Assembly: GCA_027600665.1 (NCBI GenBank) | Contig: JADGJL010000952.1 | Location: 1-11,718 of the forward strand | DNA length: 11,718 nt | Direction of reading: 5' to 3' | DNA from: Irineochytrium annulatum | Lineage: Eukaryota; Chytridiomycota; Chytridiomycetes; Chytridiales; Chytridiaceae | Shown here: positions 1 to 8,010 of the stretch, one piece after another | Numbering within the stretch: the first letter of the stretch is position 1 | How the letters are laid out: each line of letters opens with the position of its first letter | The notes under the pieces: model-generated | What the model saw: only the letters and a program-made list of their open reading frames with translations | Database searches by the model: none | What the model was told of the DNA's origin: nothing | Translations under genes and position numbers: made by a program

Positions 1-2630
1 CACGGGCGACGCGGGGGGGGGGGGGGAGGTGGCCGTCGTGATGGAGCTGTGCGTGAGCGGGGACCTTATGACGATGCTGAGGTTAAGAGGGAGCAAGGGT
101 TTCGAGGAAGAGAGGGTAAGGGCGTGGAGTATCGGCGTGATGAAGGGGCTGGAGTATCTGCATGTGGAATGGAAGCTAATTCACCGGGATTTGAAGCTGC
201 AGGTGAAGCTTAGCGCATGCCACCACTGTTGACTCACACGCTCGGCCAGAATATTTTGGTCGGGTCAGACGGTAGCGCAAAGATATGCGATTTTGGATTT
301 GCGAGCATTCTGAGAGAGAAGGCGGTGCTGCAGTCGGTCAAGGGAACGCCAATTTATATGTCGCCGGAGATGATTCAGGAAGAGCCCTACGACCATCGAG
401 TTGACTTGTGGTCTCTTGGCGTGATAATTTATGAGGTAACGAAATTCACTAACGGCCGTAATATTAAGTGTGTAAGCTATGGACTGGAAAGCCGCCGTTC
501 TTCACCACGAACATATTCGAGCTCATCAAACTGATCATCGACTCTGAGATCCTGTTCCCCACCGAAATGGACGATAATCTCGTCAACCTCCTCCGTGGCC
601 TTCTTGAAAAAAATCAGCAACATCGCCTTAATTGGCCTGAGCTCTCATTCCACCCATACATGCTCGAACAACAGCTTCAAGCTGACGACCGGCCCGCTAC
701 GACTGACTCCGCCGTCATTCTATCTCATCCGGAGGGCTTCACACCGACATGGTCCCGGCTAGCCGACCCGAAGATGGATCTAGACACCGTGTCACGGGCC
801 TCCGTCCTCCCCCTCATCCGCTCTGCGATATCCAAGCCCCACGACGACCCGGAGTCCGCAGACGCGCTGATCGGCGTCGAGAAACTCGTCACCGCGCATG
901 CGAAGCGCATTTTCTTTGGGAAAGGGTCTATCGAGCCTCAGTCAATCATCACATGGTCCTCTGGATTCGTCAGCACAAAGGCTGCTACGTCAAGCAGCGG
1001 TCCCGCGCTGCGCTTGATCCGGACTACGGTCGCCACGGGCACGGCAGGAACCGCCGAATGCGCCGAAAGGTTACTGCCGAGGCTTAAGAGGCTTTTGAAG
1101 CGCCGCGGGACTGGGTCAGATGCCGACGTGCCCGAGCTGCTCGCATGCCTTCAGGTCGCTATTGGCGCTTGCGTGCAGAGCGAGGACCTCGCCGCGCGGA
1201 CGCGGTGCATCGGCGCGCTGATGGGCTTGGCGCCGACGCTAGTGAGGATGATGGCAGAGGAGACGAACACCACCGTCGGGGTAAGCGTCGGTGCAGCGCG
1301 GTGCTTAGACGCGATCGTGGCGCCGCAGGCCCCCATCAAGGCGCTTAGATGGTCACCGTCCGATTACCGGCGGTACTGGGTGGCCGTGGGAAAGTTGATG
1401 GACTGCCTTACAAGCGAGTTTGATAAAGTCGGCGGCGGAAAGCCGTTTCAGGCGCTCTTGAGGCTGGTGTTTGGGGGTGCGGTCGATGGCGCGGATGTGC
1501 TTCCCGTGCTCGTAAAACATTCGCGATCTTTGTCGGTGAAGGCCCGAAAGTGGGGCGGCGGCGTCGCGCGGCTAATAGAGGCGGTGGCCGGTACTGATGC
1601 TGGATGGGGTTGGAGCGCAAGAGCGGTGTCCGCGTGCGCGGTGGTCGCCGGAGACGTTGAGGAATTCCGGCATCGAGAGCTCCAGCGGGTGACTTACGCG
1701 CTGGACGTAATCTGTGCCAAACAGCCGACAAGTAGCGATGTCGTGCCAGCAACGGTCTCCGTCTTGACGCTGCTCGACGCGCTCCGATCGACGCGCACTT
1801 TTCAACGCTTCCTCTCCTCCGAGGCGGTGAAGCACTTCCCCACCGCGTTCCTGCCAAACAACATAAATTACCGGCCGTTTGGGATATTGCGGCCTTCTTC
1901 CCTTGATAGTCTCGTGGCAACAATGATCACGCTGCCCCATGCTCTTATTCCGTCCGAAGTCATCACCACGTATGTACGGAACAACTTCGCCGAAATATCC
2001 CCAGAAACCACACTACTTGTTTTCCACCTCCTTCTCGTTGGCACTCACGCCGTCAGCTCCAAGGACATACGTCTCGATTTTATTCTCCTCAACAATCCAT
2101 GTTTCTACAACCTTACATCTCGCCCACCGTCGTCGTTTCCGACGAGCCCGAAAAGGATGCTCGAAGAGATTTTTACCTGTGCGTCTGCGCTTTACATTAG
2201 CCATGCTACCGACAGCATACCATCTCAACCGCGAGCAGTTGCGGACGCTATCGGCAGATGCCTACATTACCTTCCGGAGCCTAACTGGCTGGCATTGTGT
2301 ACTTCCATCTTAGCAGATCTCTGTCATAAGGGCGCAACGGCTGCCGTCAAAGACTCCTTGGTTAACGTTTCGACGGACTTCGTGCGCTCGAATTTGCCGA
2401 TGTGGGGATCACTGTGTCAAGTAGAGGTATCTCCGGCGACGGTAGATGCGCGATTAGATGTCCTGTCGGTCATCAAAGCAACGCTTAAAATTGGTCTTGA
2501 TGTTGGGGAGGCCGCAGCGATTACTAATGCTTCAAGGGAGTTTATCACAGCCTGCTTGAGACAAGAGAACATTGCTGTTTGCAAACAGGCCATGGAAGTC
2601 ATGCAGTTGACGCAAAAGCTGGTGAAATAA
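1..2630 (+). CDS. Fused/STK36/TIO-type serine/threonine kinase with a long C-terminal region (5' partial)
   Basis: Coding exons are about 2–202, 250–435 and 477–2630. Introns are 203–249 (47 bp, GTGAAG…CCAG) and 436–476 (41 bp, GTAACG…TAAG, with CTAAC inside). About 846 residues are visible; the start and the ATP-binding lobe lie outside the window. Seen, numbered from the first visible codon: catalytic loop HRDLKLQN (61–68), DFG (81–83), activation-segment end GTPIYMSPE (99–107), DLWSLG, and a conserved late Arg in QHRLNWP (179). The [10 protein letters not shown]…[10 protein letters not shown] stretch and the early kinase end (about 192) followed by a long alpha-helical, Leu-rich region match Fused/STK36 and plant TWO-IN-ONE. 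These act in axoneme assembly, Hedgehog signalling or cytokinesis depending on lineage. The C-terminal 650 residues are probably ARM/HEAT-like, but I could not delimit repeats. Animal and plant homologues are about 1300 residues, so this tail is short. Family assignment is good; cellular role is inferred. Confidence 0.88.
13..26 (+). repeat. 14-base G homopolymer in coding sequence
   Basis: An uninterrupted run of 14 G lies just before the kinase hinge strand (VAVVMEL). Read in frame it adds four glycines in a loop that is variable in the family. A length error here would shift the frame. An alternative is that the AG at 27–28 is an intron acceptor and the run is intronic. Confidence 0.9.
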
Positions 2631-3074
2631 ACCTGACGTATTTGGCTAACAATTGGGTCGCCTTTTTATTCTCTGATTCAAAGAATTTATTGATCTTCTA
2701 TAAATTCAGATAAGAAACAAAAAGGGAAGCACACAAACTGCTACGCCCATCGGCGATTACGCGACAAATTTACAATGCAGACGTACGTACACGACCTATA
2801 CCATTTCTTCCCGTGTTGAGGAAGTAGGAGGCGAATCAGAAGCAAGAAGTGAGGAGACTTGGAAACGCGAGTTACAGTAAGAGACACGAAGTAACTCAAG
2901 CAGGCGTACGCGACCCAAATCGTTATCTTCCCATAACAAATCAGGCAGTGCGGTCGCAATTCAAATGCAAGACATTGGGAAAAAATGCGAGTAACAACAA
3001 GTTTGTGACCACAACACAATGCTCACATGATCCTAAGACCACTCCTTGATGGTAAGCGATACCACTTCCACAGA
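2631..3074. other. Convergent 3' intergenic region, no gene seen
   Basis: These 444 bp separate the stop codons of two converging genes. The first 80 bp are AT-rich and include TTTATT at 2665–2670 and 2686–2691, which read AATAAA on the − strand. AATAAA also overlaps the kinase stop codon at 2626–2631. No tRNA B-box-like motif, convincing reading frame or large repeat was seen. Confidence 0.6.
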
Positions 3075-5433
3075 TCAGTAGTAATTGTCACGGCGAGGGC
3101 CTCTGTCACCGACCCCTCCAAAGCCTCCGCTTCGGCCCCCATATTCTCCGCCACCATAACTTCCACCATCGCCGTACCTGCTGGCGCTACGCCCGCCACC
3201 TCCACCTCCACCTCCACCTCCACCGTATCCACCTGCGCCAGATCGTCCGCCGCTGCCTCCCCTAATACTACCACCGTAACCACCGCCGGTTCCGTTACTG
3301 AAAGAGTCAAAGGTGGATTTCCCAAGAAACTCGGGCACTTCCTGCAAAAATGCGTCAGCAAACAATAAAAGCCCCGTCCTCACTTTTCCGTTCTTCTTCA
3401 AGCGCTCGGCAATCTGCCTGCCAACGTTGTAGTCGACGTCGGGCCGGTAAAACGTAATCGCCTTCCCTTCGTGGCCGGCGCGGCCGGTTCTTCCAATCTG
3501 GTGAACATAATCATTCACCTTGTTGATACCGTCAGCACGGCTATTCGTTTCAACTAGGCAGCACTCACATCCTCAGGAAGATCGTAGTTAATCACGCAGT
3601 GCACGTTCGGGATGTCAAGTCCTCGAGCTATACGCTGGAGTGTTAGTTGAGGCTAACAACATAAATGAATTAAGACAACTGACCTGCAACCGCCGTAGCA
3701 ATAAGAATAGGAACGTCGAGGTTCTTGAACCTTTTCAGCGCTTCCTCGCGCTGACGTTGGTCCTTGTCGCCATGTATGCTACGAGCAGGCAACCTCTCCC
3801 GCAAAAACTCTGCCACACGCTCGGCATCAATCTTGCGACGCACGAACACGAGGTCTGAAGAAGCGATTAAAGAGCGGCCGCGGCACAAAACCTTACATCG
3901 ATTAGGGGGGCCGTGTTCTCTCGGGTGGCGAACCGACAGGTCATTAGCTAAAATATCAACGAGCTTTTTGGTCTTGTCGCTGACACCGGAAACCTTTATA
4001 AACTCCTGAGTGACGGTTGAGGCAGCCGCTCCGACGCTACCGACTATATAACCCCAAAAAAAAGAACAAACCAAGTGTCAATTATCGCGTCTTTCGAACG
4101 ACGATTACATACTTTGAAGAAATAAGTACATATTTAAAAACTCCGCGGCAATAGCCTGCACACTCTTGGGAAATGTAGCCGAAAACATCTAAGAAGTTGG
4201 TGAGCGTAAAAGGTAAGTGTAGATACCATAGTCTGACGTTTCGTCTTATCCGGCATATCGGAGCCGTTGATACTAATGCGAATCATTCTAAAGCTCCTTC
4301 AAATGCTCAAACTCACATCTTCGCTATCTGCGGATGAAATCCCATATCGAGCATGCGATCTGCCTCGTCAAGAACCAAGTACGAGACCTAAAGGGGAAGC
4401 ATCAAAAGCCGGTGTCGAGTGAGTAGTCATTTCAATGAAAAAAAAAAGGATTCGTTAAGTAAATGTTTCCAGCAAAGAAAAGCAGGCGGAGGAAGTGAAG
4501 GCAGTTGACGACCTGATTACTCACGTTCTTCAACGTCAAAACACTACGGTCCAACATATCCATGAGTCGCCCCGGGGTAGCTATGAGCAAGTCGCATCCC
4601 GCCGCGACGCTGTTAGCTCAGTTATAGAACATTTATATGAATCGCTTGATGAAGGAAGCGAAAGTAACTGATGATGTGCGGAGGCAGAGGAGTAAGCACG
4701 AACCTGTTGCACTGCTCGCGAATTGGTGTGCCTCCATACGCTATTTTTACGCGCACAAAAGACCGGTACGTAAACTTGAGGGCTTCGTCCCTAATTTGGC
4801 AGGCCAACTCCCGGGTCGGCGCCAGAATGAGTGTCCTCGGCGCCACCATCTCCTCATCGAGAGGTGGCCCATCATAGAAGTTCTGCGAGAGAATGGGGAT
4901 CAAGAAAGCACCAGTCTGCGGAGTTTAACAAAAAGACATGTCAGAGGCACGGTTATGTCGAAGGGGCAATTCAATACCTTTCCCGAGCCTGTCTGAGCGC
5001 ACGCCATAACGTCGCGACCAGCTAATACCATAGGAATGGTGTATCTGAGCCCGAAGTCAGGTTGAAAGAACGCAAGAGGGAGCATCAGCGCGCTACAAAC
5101 CTCTGCACAGGGGTTGGCACCTTATACTGGCATAACTCAACGCAAAACTTGAGTCCCGGATGCAGACCCGAGTCTTTGAAGCTCGTGATGGCCGGCGGAG
5201 CATTCATCGCGGGGACCGACACCTGTTAAGCTTCAGCGGCTGCTTTGAGGAGACCATGCAGCATGCAGAAGACGGAGAAAGAAAGACCTGAAAGGAGCAC
5301 CGTTGCTCACCTTTGGCTCTTCGTAGTCGGCAAAGAGGATGCCAGTGGGAACGTGGGCGCCATAGAGTCTCCTTTCTATCTCTGCGTCGCGCGCATATGG
5401 AATCCAATGGATTCGTCTCTCCGTCGCCAGCAT
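3075..5433 (-). CDS. Ded1/DDX3-type DEAD-box ATP-dependent RNA helicase with Gly-rich tail
   Basis: Twelve coding exons (− strand, 5'→3'): 5433–5311, 5222–5101, 5044–4978, 4915–4704, 4609–4525, 4387–4317, 4272–4227, 4188–4113, 4043–3897, 3854–3684, 3627–3569 and 3518–3075. They sum to 1623 nt (540 aa) with all phases matching. Seen: Q-motif region YKVPTPVQR (to 82), motif I AQTGSGKT (98–105), PTRELA, TPGR, DEAD (210–213), SAT (245–247), ATAVAARGLD, motif VI HQIGRTGR (399–406), then a Gly/Arg/Tyr-rich tail (about 470–535). The nearest family is Ded1/DDX3/Vasa, which unwinds RNA in translation initiation and RNP remodelling. The start is the first ATG after an in-frame stop at 5518–5520. The N-terminus (41 residues before VSVPAM) is shorter than in yeast Ded1, so an unseen upstream exon is possible. 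The second motif VI residue is Gln instead of the usual Arg. Confidence 0.93.
3196..3230 (-). repeat. CCACCT-type microsatellite encoding poly-glycine
   Basis: Near-perfect tandem CCACCT units on the + strand encode the longest glycine run of the helicase tail on the − strand. It is a low-complexity coding repeat, expected to vary in length. Confidence 0.75.
3855..3896 (-). other. 42-bp in-frame, stop-free intron of the helicase gene
   Basis: The intron runs GTAAGG…TTCTTCAG. Removing it gives HGPPNRYLVFVRRK, as expected around motif IV. Its length is a multiple of three and it has no in-frame stop, so retention would insert 14 residues just before motif IV. Confidence 0.8.
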
Positions 5434-5517
5434 CACGGGCCTCGGCGAATGCGCGCGACGGCGATGGTCGCGGTTGAGTGGGATGTGGCGGTGAAAGTTT
5501 GCTAACCCTTTGGCTTC

Positions 5518-5526
5518 TCACGACAT
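5518..5526 (-). promoter_or_regulatory. Two-codon upstream ORF before the helicase start
   Basis: On the − strand ATG-TCG-TGA lies 85 nt upstream of the chosen helicase ATG, and its TGA is also the in-frame stop bounding that reading frame. If transcription starts near the TATA-like box, this minimal uORF would be in the leader and could damp translation. The role is inferred. Confidence 0.3.
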
Positions 5527-5582
5527 TTCTTGCTGCAGTATTAATACCCCCGATTTAAATATTAATTGGAATACAGTTAGCA

Positions 5583-5590
5583 TTTATAAA
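5583..5590 (-). promoter_or_regulatory. TATA-like box upstream of the helicase gene
   Basis: TTTATAAA (palindromic) lies 150 nt upstream of the helicase ATG in AT-rich intergenic DNA. It would leave a leader of roughly 120 nt. Only position and sequence support it. Confidence 0.35.
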
Positions 5591-5803
5591 CCCTCCGGGA
5601 ATCCTTTTCTCTAAAGCGAGACAAAAAGGTATTTGGAGGCATAGCAATGAGGATAACGCAAAGCAAAACTAATTACGCACTACAGATAAAGCAAACTAAT
5701 CAAAAATCGTCCCAATTTACTGAATCGTGATCATGCTGCAGAATACCCTCAACTTGCAGGAATAAGGAAGAGGGAAGCGCAAAGATTAAGGCTAGCAAAT
5801 TGT

Positions 5804-7415
5804 TCATTTCCCCTCCAGCAACAGAGTCTTATAGAATTTGTGCTCATCCTCCGAGTAGGGGCTCCCATCCGGCCGCATCAGATCGTGGAACCAAGGGTTC
5901 GGCTCCTCCTTGTACGGGTGCTGCCAAGAGTCCCACGGGTATATGGTCTGGCTGCGCCCGAACCCGAAGCCCCAGTTGATCATGCCCACATTAAGGTGCT
6001 TCCCAACCGGCAGCACGCCTCTCACAGTGCTTCCGACCGACCTCGCCAGCCACTCGGTGCAGATGACGGGTCTCCCGAACCTCCCCTGCAGGATCTCGGC
6101 CCATGACTCCCAGTCCCTCGGCCGGCCGTACGAGTGGAACGAGATCACGTCCGAGTAAGCGGCCTGGATCTGCATGAGCTTGGTGTAGCCCCACTCCTCG
6201 CGCTCGATGCCGTACCAGAGGCCGGATGTCAAGGGCTGCGTGACGTTGACCTCGCGGATCCACTCGAAGGCCTCGGGGAGGATACGCTCGATGATGGCGA
6301 GGCGGTCGCCGACGCCGTTGTCAGGCTCGTTCCAGACCTGACGATGACAATGCCCGTTAACATCTACATTCAAAGATCAAAATAAGGCCAAAACTCACAT
6401 CCCAACCGAGGACGCGACCATCGTCACCGAACCGGCTCGCGACGGCCTGCACGTATGTCTTTAACTTGTCCTTGAGCGTGGAGGAGATCACGTCGGCACC
6501 GGAGGCGGCTGACGCCCTTTCCTCCTTGTCGATGGTGACCAGCACCTCTGCGCCGGGGCTCTGCAGCCACCGAGAGTTGTGCACACCCGGCGCGGGCTCC
6601 CTCTGCGGGCCGGGCTGCGGGTATGGGTCCCAGCAGCTGTCGAAGAAGACGAGCAGCGGCCTGATACCCCTCGCAGCCATGACGCCGACGACCTTGTCGA
6701 GCCTGCCAAGGAAGCCCTCCGAGTCCTCCTCGTACAGAAGGTTGTGCAGGAAGACGCGGTTGGTTGTGAAGCCCATCTCCTGGGCCCATGAGGTCTCCTC
6801 GTCGATGCGAGACAGGTTAAAAGTGTCGGGCTGGAACATCTCGAGCTGGTTCGATGCGTACGTGGGGACGTAGTTGGAACCGACGAGCCAGGGCTGGGCC
6901 TCGTACCACTCGGCCGCGCGCTCGGGGGTCCAACGGGCTCGCTTGGGCGCCGGCGCCGCGGCCGCCGTTGGGTCCTCAGGCTGGCTGTCGTACCAGGCCA
7001 TCTGCTGCTTCGGGGACCAGCGCGTGTTCGGCAGACGGTCGCCGCTGCCGACTTGGGCGTTGGCGCCAGGGTGGATGGCGCCGGGGCTGGCGACAACCGT
7101 GTTGGTAAGGAGGGGTCCAACGCGGCCGTTGAGGTAGGACCTGGTGGACGGGCTGAAGGTCAGGATGACACCGGTACCGGCGGCGAGAAGGAGGAGGGGC
7201 ACGAGCGCATGCAGGGCGATGCAGGAGATGGAGCGGCCGGCGGCCATCTTCTCGCATCCGGATCCCCAGCGGCAGGATGAGGTCTTCGCGGGCTCGTTCG
7301 TCTTGACCTCGTCGTCGTCGAAGAAGATGAGGTCCTTCTCGGGTAGGTCGCGGTCGACGTCGTCACTGGCGACCCGCTCGTACCCGGCCCGGTTGAGCCA
7401 CTGCGCTTGATGCAT
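5804..7415 (-). CDS. Membrane-anchored GH5-type glycoside hydrolase, bacterial-like
   Basis: Two exons, 7415–6399 and 6337–5804, with one 61-bp intron (6338–6398, GTGAGT…TCAG), give 516 aa. The start is the first ATG of the frame. Residues 1–63 are a charged, presumably cytosolic tail; about 64–86 (ISCIALHALVPLLLLAAGTG) is a single hydrophobic segment, suggesting a type II signal anchor with a luminal or extracellular enzyme. The catalytic domain starts near 161 (RWTPERAAEWYEAQPWLVG). Candidate GH5 residues are NEP acid/base E343, FHSY (406–409) and nucleophile E434 in CTEW. The LEMFQPDTF, VFLHNLLYEED and FFDSCWDP…GPQREPAPGVHNS signatures resemble bacterial proteins annotated as cellulase-family or 1,4-beta-xylanase-like hydrolases. 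It likely acts on a beta-1,4-linked wall polysaccharide, but the substrate cannot be read from sequence. Confidence 0.87.
6891..7022 (-). repeat. Duplicated W-[ST]-P…W-Y-x-x-Q-P motif in the hydrolase
   Basis: Residues 132–146 (RWSPKQQMAWYDSQP, bases 6978–7022) and 161–175 (RWTPERAAEWYEAQP, bases 6891–6935) share nine of 15 positions. An Ala/Pro-rich linker separates them. Only the second copy runs into the WLVGSNYVP start of the catalytic domain. Confidence 0.8.
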
Positions 7416-7461
7416 GACCGTGTTTGATCGTCGAACTTTGACAAGTGAACAGTCTCTGCCA

Positions 7462-7487
7462 GCCCACTTTATTTGGGCAGCCTGCCC
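7462..7487. promoter_or_regulatory. Overlapping inverted repeats upstream of the hydrolase
   Basis: GGGCAG-C-CTGCCC (7475–7487) is a perfect inverted repeat with a 1-nt spacer. GCCCA (7462–7466) also pairs with TGGGC (7474–7478). The pair flanks CTTTATT and lies 46–72 nt upstream of the hydrolase ATG, a plausible regulator site or hairpin. Function is inferred from position. Confidence 0.35.
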
Positions 7488-7570
7488 GCTTTTTTATCTC
7501 CGCTCGTACACACCCTTTACTTCCGTGGAATTTGTAAAAGTTAGCATATCATATCAATGAAGTACCACGC

Positions 7571-7860
7571 ATGGGACTGGCGCCGTACTTTGGTACAGAG
7601 AAGTTATTGAATGATATCCTCAAGCACGGGCGCCGCAACGGCGTAGCTGTGGACGACTTCGTTGGCAGAGGCCCGCCGTCATTGCTGCGAATGAGCTAAC
7701 ATCTCCAGAGCTGAGGGATCTCACAGGAACTTGTATATTAAACGATGCTATTAATAGAGACACTTATATCTTGGAGAACTGGAGGGGCCAGAAGAATGTT
7801 ACAGTGGGCTTGCCTCGGCATGATGTCAACACATTAAGAGATATTCAACTAGGAGGATAA
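7571..7860 (+). other. Unassigned open frames: possible small gene or decayed exon
   Basis: An ATG-started frame of 42 codons (7571–7699, beginning MGLAPYFGTEKLLNDILKHG) overlaps an 81-codon frame without Met (7615–7857, stop 7858–7860). The latter contains ELRDLTGTCILNDAINRDTY and ends VNTLRDIQLGG. Both look protein-like in composition but I recognise neither. A CTAAC followed by a CTCCAG acceptor-like end at 7695–7708 would fit a spliced + strand gene, but I found no donor in matching phase. It could equally be a pseudogene or chance. Confidence 0.22.
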
Positions 7861-8010
7861 GTTGCAGGACTCAATAGTTGGAGGCGCAAGTTACGCGTTA
7901 AACTACGTGGGGAAGAGGGGATGAGTACACAAGCGCATCACACGCGAATGAGGACGCGGGGCAGCAATGATAAAGAGAGGGTAGTAAATACGGACGTCAA
8001 ACAATGCGAT

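Larger units (their letters stand above)
5434..5803. other. Intergenic region between hydrolase 3' end and helicase start
   Basis: This 370-bp AT-rich stretch must hold the 3' UTR of the glycoside hydrolase and the promoter/5' UTR of the helicase, both on the − strand. It contains a TATA-like box (5583–5590) and a two-codon upstream ORF (5518–5526). No other gene was seen. Confidence 0.55.
7416..8010. other. Intergenic region with an unassigned open frame
   Basis: This 595-bp stretch lies between the SPFH gene's 3' end and the hydrolase start, both on the − strand. It holds a dyad at 7462–7487, an AATAAA/TATA-like element on the − strand at 7468–7473, and overlapping unassigned + strand open frames at 7571–7860. 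A tRNA or mobile-element end was not seen. Confidence 0.5.

Noticed and set aside
1408..1923. − strand 171-codon Arg-rich frame inside the kinase gene
   Set aside because: It is antisense to the continuous kinase exon 3, with Arg/Pro/Ala composition typical of shadow frames.
2741..3049. Short frames on both strands in the convergent 3' region
   Set aside because: They overlap each other, match no family and lie in AT-rich UTR-like sequence.
3027..3368. + strand frame rich in Thr/Ser repeats (TSTSTSTSTVST)
   Set aside because: It is the complement of the helicase Gly-rich tail; the repeats come from the CCACCT microsatellite.
5045..5100. Start of the helicase at an upstream Met in the readthrough of intron 2 (MLPLAFFQPDFG…)
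   Set aside because: These residues are intronic; splicing 5101 to 5044 restores PTPVQRYTIP, the Q-motif to motif I link of the family.
6488..7120. − strand 210-codon frame overlapping the hydrolase
   Set aside because: It is the hydrolase exon read in the wrong frame; the sister frame carries the catalytic-domain signatures.
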